6,962 bases of DNA from Sphingobacteriales bacterium (GTDB taxonomy: Bacteria; Bacteroidota; Bacteroidia; Sphingobacteriales; Sphingobacteriaceae): the NCBI GenBank assembly GCA_947478655.1, contig CANJWU010000061.1, positions 1 through 6,962 on the forward strand, in the 5' to 3' direction. Of the stretch, positions 1 through 6,718 are shown one piece after another. Position 1 is the first letter of the stretch. Each line of letters begins with the position of its first letter. Under the pieces are notes generated by a model. The model saw nothing but the letters and a program-made list of their open reading frames with translations. It was not told where the DNA came from and did not search any database. The position numbers were made by a program, and so were the translations under genes.

Positions 1-398
1 TAAAAGTGTACGAAAATGCAAAAGTAAATTTACCAGATACCTTAATTGTTAAAACGCGGGCAAGAGTAAATGGCTACCAAGCAGCAATCAATGCAGTTAA
101 GCCGCAGTTAGAGTTATTAAAAAAATATGGCGGCATTTACCTTGATAATATCAATAGTCTTGATTTAGAAAGGAAAAAGCTAAGTAGTTTAAAGTCTAGA
201 TACGAAAGTACCAAGTTAGACTACGAGCAGGTATTGCCAATGAAATTTACTATTAACCAAGCAACAAGACCAGAAATTGCCGCTCGACCTAGAAGAGGTT
301 TAACAACAGGCTTGGTTTTTGTTTCTACCTTTTTATTATCAATCATTTCTATTGCGCTGATCGAAGCCATGCCAGCCATTAGTAAAAAATTAAGCTAA
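1..398 (+). CDS. Wzz/GNVR-type polysaccharide chain-length determinant, C-terminal part (5' end off window)
   Basis: The reading frame is open to the left edge (first full codon at 3-5), so this is the last ~131 residues of a longer protein, not a small protein starting at the GTG at 6. It shows a charged helical, probably coiled-coil stretch (LERKKLSSLKSRYESTKLDY), then the proline/arginine-rich PEIAARPRRG, then one hydrophobic segment (about 297-365, GLVFVSTFLLSIISIALI) and a short basic cytoplasmic tail. That order, coiled coil then P-rich motif then TM2, is the hallmark of the C-terminal end of Wzz/GNVR polysaccharide co-polymerases in the inner membrane, which set the chain length of O-antigen, capsule or exopolysaccharide. 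No tyrosine-kinase domain follows TM2, so it is not a fused BY-kinase at this end. The polymerase-like gene begins 1 nt after the stop, supporting the role. The family is fairly sure from topology and context; the polymer is unknown. Confidence 0.75.
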   Translation, partial: KVYENAKVNLPDTLIVKTRARVNGYQAAINAVKPQLELLKKYGGIYLDNINSLDLERKKLSSLKSRYESTKLDYEQVLPMKFTINQATRPEIAARPRRGLTTGLVFVSTFLLSIISIALIEAMPAISKKLS

Positions 399-399
399 A

Positions 400-1839
400 T
401 TGTTTAACGCAATTACACCCAAACAATTCCTTGTTTTCTTTGCCGCAATAACTTTGTTTGTGGTGGCTTCTTTGTATGCTATTAAAATAGACGTACCTTA
501 TATTCATTTTCTGCCAGTTATACTCATTGGTGGTTTTATTGCCATTAAAGATTTCTCTTTACTATTTTATTTCTTAATTGCCGCACTGCCTTTATCGTTT
601 GAGTTTTCTGTCGGCGGCTCGAGTTTGTCGATGCCCACAGAGCCTTTAATGATGGCACTCTTAGGTGTGAGCATAGTGTTGCTTATTCAAAATAGATTGC
701 AACACAATGCAGAATGGAAACATTTGCTTATACTACTCATCTTAGCACACATCGCTTTGTTATGTTTAAACATGGTGCTCTCTCCAAACCATGTATTGTC
801 TTTTAAATATTTACTGACTAAGCTTTGGTATTACGCTGCATTTGTATTTATCCCAATTTTGATTTTAAAACAAGAAGGTATTTATAAGAAATTATTTTGG
901 TTGATTTTTATTCCATTAATGTTAAGCGTATGCTATACGGTTGCCAGGCATGCTTTAAAATCTTTCGGCTTTGACGAAATCAATATTGCCGCTCGACCAT
1001 TTTATGCCAACCATGTAATTTATGCTTGTGCATTAGGTTTATTATTGCCTTTTGTTATAATGGCCATTGGCTGGTACAAACATAAACCATTAATATTAAC
1101 ACTGCTTATTGGCAGCTCCTTGCTTTTATTATTTGCTATCGTTACTTCCTACACCCGAACTACTTGGCTGTCTTTGTTAGCTGCATTAGGCGCACTGTTA
1201 GTGTTTCGGACAGCATATCTTAAACATGCACTATTGGTTGCACTCATTTGTACTATTGGTTTTTGTTATTATTTAGTGGATCAAAATCGATACATGAAAT
1301 ACGCACCCGATTTTCAACGAACCGTATTTAATCACGAAAATTTTAGTAAACATATGTCGGCTACCATGGAGATGAAAGATGTTTCTGGAATGGAAAGGGT
1401 GTATAGATGGGTAGCTGCAGTTAATTTAATTCAACATAATTTTTGGTTAGGCACAGGTACTAATACTTTTTATCCTACTTATAAAATTTACGCAAACCCT
1501 GCATTTATAACCAACGTGAGCGACAACCCCGAGCATGCCAGTACGCATAATTATTTTCTACTTACTTTTTGCGAACAAGGTGTTTTTGGATTTTTATTAT
1601 TTAGCGGCATGTATTTATATGCCTTATTGCGCTGTCATTTTATTTACCGTATGAGTAAAATAAAACAAGATCAACATATTATAACCGCTTGCTTTTTGGC
1701 GCTAGTAGTATTTTTAGTTCACTTGGTACTTGGCGATATGGTGGAGGTGGATAAGAATGGTGGAATCTTTTTACTATGTATTGCCATCATTATTTCGCTC
1801 GATACAAAAACAAAAAAAGCAATTAGCGAAGTTCATTAA
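400..1839 (+). CDS. O-antigen polymerase/ligase family protein (Wzy/WaaL-like, Wzy_C domain)
   Basis: A 479-residue polytopic membrane protein with about 10-12 hydrophobic segments. In the middle, SYTRTTW (residues 250-256) ends a membrane segment, as in the Wzy_C family. A large soluble loop follows (about 292-385), containing MERVYRW (331-337), [12 protein letters not shown] (346-357) and HNYFL..CEQG..G (383-397). The conserved Arg and the H..L..E.G..G pattern of this loop are typical of O-antigen ligases and polymerases, which join undecaprenyl-linked glycans on the periplasmic face. Ligase and polymerase cannot be separated by sequence alone; the neighbouring Wzz-like gene favours a Wzy polymerase. 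The start is a TTG 1 nt after the upstream stop. An in-frame stop at 391-393 rules out a longer product, and the first in-frame ATG would remove the first two membrane segments. No clear Shine-Dalgarno is seen, so translational coupling with the Wzz-like gene is likely. The 3' end overlaps the convergent permease gene by 4 bp. Confidence 0.85.
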   Translation: MFNAITPKQFLVFFAAITLFVVASLYAIKIDVPYIHFLPVILIGGFIAIKDFSLLFYFLIAALPLSFEFSVGGSSLSMPTEPLMMALLGVSIVLLIQNRLQHNAEWKHLLILLILAHIALLCLNMVLSPNHVLSFKYLLTKLWYYAAFVFIPILILKQEGIYKKLFWLIFIPLMLSVCYTVARHALKSFGFDEINIAARPFYANHVIYACALGLLLPFVIMAIGWYKHKPLILTLLIGSSLLLLFAIVTSYTRTTWLSLLAALGALLVFRTAYLKHALLVALICTIGFCYYLVDQNRYMKYAPDFQRTVFNHENFSKHMSATMEMKDVSGMERVYRWVAAVNLIQHNFWLGTGTNTFYPTYKIYANPAFITNVSDNPEHASTHNYFLLTFCEQGVFGFLLFSGMYLYALLRCHFIYRMSKIKQDQHIITACFLALVVFLVHLVLGDMVEVDKNGGIFLLCIAIIISLDTKTKKAISEVH

Positions 1840-3038
1840 ACCGAAACATTATTCCCTTTTGTTTCAAATGCATCGCTTAATCCAGCAGAAAAAATATTGA
1901 ATGCAAATACTAAGAGCATGATGGCTATGCCCGGTATAATGGCAAGGTATGCCGCATCAATAATAATGTAACCATAATGTTCTTTCACCATGCCACCCCA
2001 AGTTGGCATAGGTGGTTGTGCGCCAAACCCCAAAAAGCTCAATCCCGCTTCTAATAAAATAGCCGATGCAAAATTTGCAGCAGCAATCACCAATAGAGGG
2101 CCCATAATATTTGGCAATATGTGTTTATAAATAATTCTAAAGTTACCGAAACCCATTGCTCTAGCCGCTTCTACATATTCTAATTCTCTTACGCTTAAAA
2201 TTTGTCCGCGGACCAAGCGCGCCACTTCCACCCACATACTTAATCCTATGGCAATAAACACTTGCCAAAATCCTTTACCCAATGCAAAGGAAATAGCAAT
2301 AACCAATAAGAGTGTGGGCAAAGACCAAATTACATTGATTAGCCAACTAATTAATTCGTCGACATAGCCTCTGTAAAAACCTGCCATGGCGCCAAGTGCA
2401 AGTCCAATTAATAAGGAAATAACAACCGAAACCAAACCAACAGAAAGCGATACCCTGCTTCCTAAAACGATACGACTAAATAAATCACGACCATAGCGAT
2501 CGGTTCCGAAAATATAGGTTCTGGTAAAAATTTGATCTTGTTTTATTTTTGTAAGCAATGCACTTGTGCTAATATTTATTATTTGTCCATCGAGTGTGCG
2601 CACCTGAAATGCTTGCTGGCTATAGGTGATAGCCGAGTCGTCTGCAATAGGATATACAATTGATGCTAAATTATAGTACACCGGCTTTTGTTCATCGAGT
2701 AGTGTAATTTGAATGCTAGAATCGTTGAACTGATAAGACTGAATGGGGATATATTGAAATTCGGATTCTTGACCATTTGCTAATCGAGACCAAAAAGAAA
2801 CTGGAGTAATGATTTTATTTTTGCGAAGCGCCAAAAATTGCGCCTTTGCAAATGGCTTTTTTGTACTCAGTTCCAAATGCATTTCGTTGGCCATAGGCGA
2901 ATGATCTGGAATAATTAAATAGCCAAACAATGCCATTAAAAAAGTAAGTGCAATAAAAAAGAATCCAGCTAAGGCTAATTTATTCTTTAATAATTTAGCA
3001 AGTATTCTAGCCGATGGCGTTTGAATTGTTGACTTCAT
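1836..3038 (-). CDS. ABC transporter permease, DppC/OppC type, with large periplasmic insertion
   Basis: Inner-membrane subunit of a peptide/nickel-type ABC importer. Residues about 10-60 match an OppC_N-like start with one membrane segment (21-43). [13 protein letters not shown] (177-189) followed by SRVSLSVGL is the family signature before the core domain. The EAA loop that docks the ATPase is at 289-310 ([18 protein letters not shown]), and [10 protein letters not shown] (330-339) with PTWGGM is also characteristic. The protein is 400 residues, whereas DppC/OppC proteins are usually near 300. The extra length lies between TM1 and the FGTD motif (about 55-174), a hydrophilic stretch predicted to face the periplasm. 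I recall similar extensions in Bacteroidota homologues but cannot verify this here. No partner permease, ATPase or binding protein is in the window, so the substrate cannot be named. ATG start 2 nt after the glycosyltransferase stop: last gene of the minus-strand unit. Confidence 0.88.
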   Translation of the reverse strand: MKSTIQTPSARILAKLLKNKLALAGFFFIALTFLMALFGYLIIPDHSPMANEMHLELSTKKPFAKAQFLALRKNKIITPVSFWSRLANGQESEFQYIPIQSYQFNDSSIQITLLDEQKPVYYNLASIVYPIADDSAITYSQQAFQVRTLDGQIINISTSALLTKIKQDQIFTRTYIFGTDRYGRDLFSRIVLGSRVSLSVGLVSVVISLLIGLALGAMAGFYRGYVDELISWLINVIWSLPTLLLVIAISFALGKGFWQVFIAIGLSMWVEVARLVRGQILSVRELEYVEAARAMGFGNFRIIYKHILPNIMGPLLVIAAANFASAILLEAGLSFLGFGAQPPMPTWGGMVKEHYGYIIIDAAYLAIIPGIAIMLLVFAFNIFSAGLSDAFETKGNNVSV

Positions 3039-3040
3039 AA

Positions 3041-4171
3041 TTAATTAACTGTTCGACCTTTCCATTCGTATGCCCCACCAATATTGGCAATAATACCAAT
3101 TATTAAAATATAAATCACATAAAATATTTCCACCAAAGGCAACAAGAATAGCAATCTACGCTTTTTAAAGAAACTCAAACTCTGAAAAATGAGTATCGCA
3201 TCTAAGCCCATTTTTACCCCAATCAATATAACAAACATAGCTAGGTTTGCAGTTGTAAAAAACAACAGGCCTGCTTGAATAAAAATAAGCAAGTTGAAAA
3301 AATAGATTATACTCACTAATAACACCATTCTTTTGTCGGCATATTTTACACTTTTGGATGCCCATCTTTTTCTTTGTTGATAAAACGACCGAAGAGTACC
3401 TTTTGCCTCTGTATAAACAATAGCGCTCGGCTCTTTTAAAAATCGCAAGCCATCCGGAAATTGCTTATGCATTTTATGTAATAATAATTCGTCGTCGCCA
3501 GATGCAAGATCGTCTATGCCTTTAAATCCGCCTACTGCGTGGTACGCAGCGCGCGTATAAGCTAAATTTGCACCGTTGCAGGTATTTGGAAATTTATTTT
3601 GAATGCAAGCAGCGCCAGCGGCAATGAGCAATTCAAACTCTACCGTTTGTATTTTTTCTGCTAAACTTTTTTCTTGATGATACGCCACTGGCGAAGAAAT
3701 TAATTGACAATGCTCTTGCTCGAACATACTCACAATACTGGCAATCCAATCTGGACCCATCCTACAATCGCCATCGGTGGTCAATATTAATTCCGAATCG
3801 CATGTTGCAATAGCGGTAGCAATTGCTCTTTTTTTATAAGAATTAATTGGTTTTTCGATCGCTAATTGGAGCAAGCGTAAATTTGAATTACTGAACGACC
3901 GAACAATAGTAGCTGTTTGGTCTGTAGAATGATCATCTATAATAATGATATTAAAAAGTGTGATTGGATAATTTTGTGCAATTAAGTCTTGTATTAAATT
4001 TGCAATGTGTTGTTCTTCATTTCTAACAGGCACTAACACACTAACCGTAGTTTTGAATTGACTTTGAAGTGGCTGCCCGTTTTTCAAAGCCCACCAGCCT
4101 TTGATAAAAAAAAGCAATATGCCCGAATAACAAATCAATAAAATAACCGTAATAAAATTAAGAATTTGCAC
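3041..4171 (-). CDS. Family 2 glycosyltransferase, membrane-anchored, processive-type motifs
   Basis: A 376-residue GT-A fold transferase with one N-terminal membrane helix (about 5-25) and about three C-terminal ones (283-306, 310-330, 342-365). Visible motifs, in order: [11 protein letters not shown] (43-53, nucleotide-sugar binding start of GT2), IIIDDHSTD (77-84), the metal-binding DXD-type TDGDC (132-136), GDDELL (225-230, in the place of the catalytic ED/DD) and QRKRW (266-270), a match to the QxxRW motif of processive synthases. The catalytic domain would sit on the cytoplasmic face, using a nucleotide sugar and a lipid or polymer acceptor; donor and product cannot be read from sequence. 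The start is a GTG that overlaps the upstream gene by 14 bp. No in-frame ATG, GTG or TTG lies between it and the upstream in-frame stop at 4205-4207, and starting later would cut the first helix. No Shine-Dalgarno is evident, so coupled translation is likely. Confidence 0.88.
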   Translation of the reverse strand: MQILNFITVILLICYSGILLFFIKGWWALKNGQPLQSQFKTTVSVLVPVRNEEQHIANLIQDLIAQNYPITLFNIIIIDDHSTDQTATIVRSFSNSNLRLLQLAIEKPINSYKKRAIATAIATCDSELILTTDGDCRMGPDWIASIVSMFEQEHCQLISSPVAYHQEKSLAEKIQTVEFELLIAAGAACIQNKFPNTCNGANLAYTRAAYHAVGGFKGIDDLASGDDELLLHKMHKQFPDGLRFLKEPSAIVYTEAKGTLRSFYQQRKRWASKSVKYADKRMVLLVSIIYFFNLLIFIQAGLLFFTTANLAMFVILIGVKMGLDAILIFQSLSFFKKRRLLFLLPLVEIFYVIYILIIGIIANIGGAYEWKGRTVN

Positions 4172-5138
4172 CGATAAATTTTGCTTTGATGATAAAATAG
4201 GTTCCTACCAAGGAAGGCAAGATAACATTTACGCTCCATATAGAAAATGCCGCTGCTAATATACCTATGGTATCTGCGCTTAAATGTCCGAGAAAAAACA
4301 CCGCAACGCCAGAACGCACGCCTAACTCTGTTATAGCAAAACCAGGCAAGATAGACTGCGTAAAGAAAATTAAGGTAATCATCATATACGTTTCGGCAAT
4401 GGCCATGCTTGGAATAAAGAAATGCAACAATAATAAATATTGAGAAGAAAAAACTAGGTAACGTAAAGCCGACCAAGCTAAAATTTTTAATAAATCGATG
4501 TTTTTAAACAAAGCAAAAACAGCAAGCAATTCTATATGTTTTTTGAACCAACCCAATGAAGTTAAGTAATAGGTAATGCGTCCTATATTTAAAAACAAAT
4601 ACAAGACCACTACCATTAAAAATAAAACAAAATATAATAATATGTAATTGATCAGCGGGTCTTGGTTTACATATTGCGGCGCATAAAAATTAAAAGCAAT
4701 AAAGCCTGCAAGTAAGGTAATCACCATTTGTGCAATAGAGGAAATAAAATTAACCAGCACCCCTTTGATGCGATTGCCTTCGCTTAAATATAAAATACGG
4801 CCGCCATAATCGCCAATATTATTTGGCGTAAATATGCCAATGCTCATACCAGCAAGAACCGAAGCAATGGCTCGCCTTATGGAAAGTTTTTCTAATTTAC
4901 CCGCAGCAAATTGCCATTTATTGGACTCTAAAAAAACATTCAAGGGCATTAATATAACTACCAATACTAATAGATATACCTTTTGGCCAGATTGTATTTG
5001 AGCAGAAATTTGCCCTATATTTTCCAAGGCATTTCTGTGCATTAATTCAATTGCCACATAGGCAATTGTTAAGAGCAGTATGCTAACTTTCAGTAGGTTT
5101 ACTAAAAGCTTCTTGTATCTTTGTAGAAATAGTTTCAC
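4158..5138 (-). CDS. YbhN/UPF0104 family membrane protein (LPG_synthase_TM, flippase-like)
   Basis: A 326-residue integral membrane protein with about 8 hydrophobic segments (for example 15-33, 53-70, 128-150, 162-184, 227-245, 287-315). The conserved PNNIGDYGGRILYL (105-118) and the later ITELGVRSGVAVFFLG (269-284) mark the family related to the flippase half of MprF, YbhN and archaeal AglD (PF03706). There is no soluble aminoacyl-transferase domain, so it is not a full MprF lysyl-phosphatidylglycerol synthase. Family members are thought to move or present lipids or lipid-linked sugars; an actual substrate here would be a guess. The start is GTG. A stop codon (TAA on the minus strand, 5139-5141) lies directly before it, so no longer product is possible, and the next Met, near residue 33, would lose TM1. 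It is the first gene of the minus-strand unit; its 3' end overlaps the glycosyltransferase start, suggesting the two act on the same lipid or glycan. Confidence 0.85.
   Translation of the reverse strand: MKLFLQRYKKLLVNLLKVSILLLTIAYVAIELMHRNALENIGQISAQIQSGQKVYLLVLVVILMPLNVFLESNKWQFAAGKLEKLSIRRAIASVLAGMSIGIFTPNNIGDYGGRILYLSEGNRIKGVLVNFISSIAQMVITLLAGFIAFNFYAPQYVNQDPLINYILLYFVLFLMVVVLYLFLNIGRITYYLTSLGWFKKHIELLAVFALFKNIDLLKILAWSALRYLVFSSQYLLLLHFFIPSMAIAETYMMITLIFFTQSILPGFAITELGVRSGVAVFFLGHLSADTIGILAAAFSIWSVNVILPSLVGTYFIIKAKFIGANS
5116..5123 (+). promoter_or_regulatory. Candidate Bacteroidota -7 box (TAnnTTTG) for ruvC
   Basis: TATCTTTG is a perfect match to the Bacteroidota -7 consensus TAnnTTTG. 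It would place a transcription start near 5130, giving a leader of about 38 nt before the ruvC TTG codon. No good TTG -33 element is found at the usual 19-21 nt upstream, so the assignment rests on the -7 box and position alone. The box lies inside the first codons (about residues 5-10) of the divergent membrane-protein gene. Confidence 0.45.
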
Positions 5139-5167
5139 TTATACAAAATAACGAAAATTATCAGCAA

Positions 5168-5749
5168 TTGAGAGATCAAATAATTTTAGGCGTTGACCCG
5201 GGTACTGCTGTGACTGGATATGGCATTATCCAAGTGAGCGGATCTGCTATCACGCTGATCAAACACGGCGTAATTGAAACAGGCAAGGGCGACGATCACC
5301 CCATGAAATTGAAAGTTATTTTTGAAGGCATTCTTGCGATTATAGATGCATTTAATCCAGATGAGCTCGCCATTGAGGCACCGTTTTTTGGAAAAAACGT
5401 GCAGTCCATGTTAAAGTTAGGCAGAGCGCAAGGCGTGTCTATGGCGGCAGCACTTTACCGAAATATTCCAATTACAGAATACTCCCCTAAAAAAATAAAA
5501 CAATCCATTACCGGAAACGGCAACGCCTCTAAAGAACAAGTAGCGGCTATGTTGCAACAGTTATTAAAGTTTAAAAATGATGCCGCGTTTTTAGACGCTA
5601 CAGACGGATTGGCTGCAGCGGTTTGTCATTATTTACAAAATAATATTGGAGGCAAGAGCGGCGATAAAAAGCATACTGGTTGGAAAGCATTTCTAGCAGA
5701 CAACCCTGGCAAATTACAACAAAGTAAATCTGGTATTAAATCGAAATAG
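5168..5749 (+). CDS. ruvC: Crossover junction endodeoxyribonuclease RuvC
   Basis: Dimeric Mg-dependent nuclease that resolves Holliday junctions made by homologous recombination, working with the RuvAB branch-migration motor on chromosomal DNA. All four catalytic acids are present: D10 in LGVDPGT, E70 in LAIEAPFF, and D143 and D146 in LDATDGLAAA. F73/F74 sit where E. coli has its DNA-stacking Phe69, and NVQSMLKLGRAQG (77-89) is the usual conserved helix. Length is 193 residues against 173 in E. coli. The extra is a Lys-rich tail from about 161 (eight Lys in 33 residues, with a GWKAFLADNPGK core) that I recall from Bacteroidota RuvC proteins. The start is read as TTG because no in-frame ATG, GTG or TTG lies within about 60 nt upstream and the family motif starts a few residues later. 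It is monocistronic as far as seen, divergent from the membrane-protein gene and overlapping the convergent HIT gene by 14 bp. Confidence 0.96.
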   Translation: MRDQIILGVDPGTAVTGYGIIQVSGSAITLIKHGVIETGKGDDHPMKLKVIFEGILAIIDAFNPDELAIEAPFFGKNVQSMLKLGRAQGVSMAAALYRNIPITEYSPKKIKQSITGNGNASKEQVAAMLQQLLKFKNDAAFLDATDGLAAAVCHYLQNNIGGKSGDKKHTGWKAFLADNPGKLQQSKSGIKSK

Positions 5750-6134
5750 CCGCGCTAATTATTTCCACTAAATGAAGGTATTCTTCTTTGGTAAAAGTTA
5801 ACCTTGGATTGCTAAAGTTCATGTCTTGCACGGTATTCATTGGAATTAAATGCACATGTGTATGCGGCACTTCTAATCCAATCACTGCCACGCCAACTTT
5901 TTGGCAAGGAATTACTTGTTTAATGCCTTTAGCCACTTTTTTACTAAAGTGCATCAAGGCCAAATAATCCGCATCTTCCATGTCAAAAATATAATCTATT
6001 TCTTTTTTAGGAATACATAATACATGGCCTTTTGCTAAGGGTAAAATATCTAAGAATGCGATAAATTGATCGTTTTCTGCTACTTTATAAGCAGGAATTT
6101 CGCCAGCAATAATTTTAGAAAAGATACTCGACAT
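5736..6134 (-). CDS. HIT (histidine triad) family nucleotide hydrolase, HinT-like
   Basis: A 132-residue cytoplasmic protein, normal length for the HinT branch, which hydrolyses nucleoside phosphoramidates and acyl- or aminoacyl-adenylates as a dimer. The N-terminal SIFSKIIAGEIPAYKV (3-18) and FLDILPLAKGHVLCIPK (27-43) are standard HIT blocks. The histidine triad HTHVHL is at 91-96, with H93 the expected nucleophile and H91 and H95 beside it. The segment before it reads VGVAVIGLEVPH where HinT proteins usually have a G..AGQ.V.H pattern; I recall this variant from Bacteroidota members. The substrate in the cell is not known. The ATG start shares its A with the last base of the greA stop (TAATG), so the gene is the second of a greA operon and probably translated by re-initiation. 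Its 3' end runs 14 bp into ruvC. Confidence 0.94.
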   Translation of the reverse strand: MSSIFSKIIAGEIPAYKVAENDQFIAFLDILPLAKGHVLCIPKKEIDYIFDMEDADYLALMHFSKKVAKGIKQVIPCQKVGVAVIGLEVPHTHVHLIPMNTVQDMNFSNPRLTFTKEEYLHLVEIISAAISI

Positions 6135-6607
6135 TATCTTGAAATTTCAATAATTTCAAAATCAACATTACCACTTGGAACCGTGATGGTAACTTTATCG
6201 CCAACCGATTTACCTAATAAGCCTTGGGCAATGGGAGATTTAATAGAGATTTTTCCAGACTTCAAATCAGCTTCTTTTTCGGCAACTAATTGATAAGTCA
6301 TTTCGGCTCCATTCTTCGTGTTTTTTATTTTCACTTTAGATAAAGCCAATACTTTAGACGCGTCTAATTTTGATTCATCAATTACCCGAGCGCTTCCTAA
6401 AACTTGTTCAAGTTTAGAAATTTTGAGCTCTAATAAGCCTTGTGCTTCTTTAGCAGCGTCGTATTCGGCGTTTTCAGACAAATCACCTTTGTCTCTCGCT
6501 TCTGCAATTTGCTTAGAAATATTTATACGCTCTACCGCTTTTAAATGCGCTACTTCTTCTTTTAATTTCTCTAATCCCTCTTGCGTAAAATAAGTTACTT
6601 CTGACAT
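6134..6607 (-). CDS. greA: Transcription elongation factor GreA
   Basis: Binds the RNA polymerase secondary channel and triggers cleavage of backtracked RNA so that stalled complexes can resume. The 157-residue length matches the family (158 in E. coli). Residues about 1-75 form the antiparallel coiled coil, with the tip motif DKGDLSENAEYDAAKEAQG (39-57). D42 and E45 correspond to the E. coli tip acids D41 and E44 that coordinate the catalytic Mg, so the cleavage function should be intact and this is GreA rather than an anti-cleavage paralogue such as Gfh1. The C-terminal FKBP-like domain (about 84-157) carries the family block SPIAQGLLGKSVGDKV (124-139). ATG start. The gene follows an intrinsic terminator, so it should have its own promoter in 6608-6648, but no TAnnTTTG box is found there. 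The HIT gene is coupled directly downstream. Confidence 0.97.
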   Translation of the reverse strand: MSEVTYFTQEGLEKLKEEVAHLKAVERINISKQIAEARDKGDLSENAEYDAAKEAQGLLELKISKLEQVLGSARVIDESKLDASKVLALSKVKIKNTKNGAEMTYQLVAEKEADLKSGKISIKSPIAQGLLGKSVGDKVTITVPSGNVDFEIIEISR

Positions 6608-6648
6608 AATCTAAATTGTATTGATAAAAATCTTGTTGGTACTGATAA

Positions 6649-6688
6649 AATAAAAGAAGACCGTATATAAATACGGCCTTCTTTTATT
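6649..6688 (-). terminator. Intrinsic terminator of the porV-like gene, before greA
   Basis: An 18-bp inverted repeat (arms 6649-6666 and 6671-6688) around a 4-nt loop, with a GC-richer core (GGCCGTAT / ATACGGTC on the minus strand) and A-rich/U-rich ends. In minus-strand RNA the 3' arm ends CUUCUUUUAUU and runs into UUAUC, so the U-tract is partly in the stem. The single non-Watson-Crick position (6660/6677) is a G-U wobble in minus-strand RNA but an A-C mismatch in plus-strand RNA, which supports use in the minus direction. It lies 20 bp past the porV-like stop and 41 bp before the greA start. Confidence 0.85.
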
Positions 6689-6702
6689 AAAAAATTAAAT
6701 TA

Positions 6703-6718
6703 TAATGTTATAATGTTA
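6703..6718. repeat. Short tandem repeat, two perfect copies of TAATGTTA
   Basis: Two adjacent identical 8-bp units (6703-6710 and 6711-6718) cover the last codons and stop of the porV-like gene. It looks like a small local duplication in AT-rich DNA; no function is evident. Confidence 0.6.

Noticed and set aside
6..398. A complete 130-residue protein starting at the GTG at position 6
   Set aside because: The frame is open to the window edge and the content is only the C-terminal portion of a Wzz/GNVR protein, so it is a truncated view of a longer gene.
3165..3365. 66-residue minus-strand reading frame inside the GT2 gene
   Set aside because: Out-of-frame shadow of a well-supported glycosyltransferase; no family features.
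4135..4476. 113-residue minus-strand reading frame across the flippase/GT2 junction
   Set aside because: Overlaps two strong genes in another frame and its aromatic, Arg- and Cys-rich composition looks like a frame shadow.
4158..5138. MprF lysyl-phosphatidylglycerol synthase
   Set aside because: Only the membrane domain family is present at 326 residues; the soluble aminoacyl-transferase domain is absent.
5144..5151. Minus-strand -7-like box TTATTTTG before the flippase-like gene
   Set aside because: Departs from TAnnTTTG at the second base, has no well-spaced -33 TTG, and would put the transcript start at the start codon; AT-rich chance match is likely.
5747..5757. Small palindrome TAGC-CGC-GCTA at the ruvC stop as a terminator
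   Set aside because: Only a 4-bp stem with a 3-nt loop and no U-tract on either strand; too weak to claim.
6066..6593. Two plus-strand reading frames (6066-6293 and 6318-6593) opposite greA and the HIT gene
   Set aside because: Antisense to highly conserved genes, with no recognisable domains or start context.
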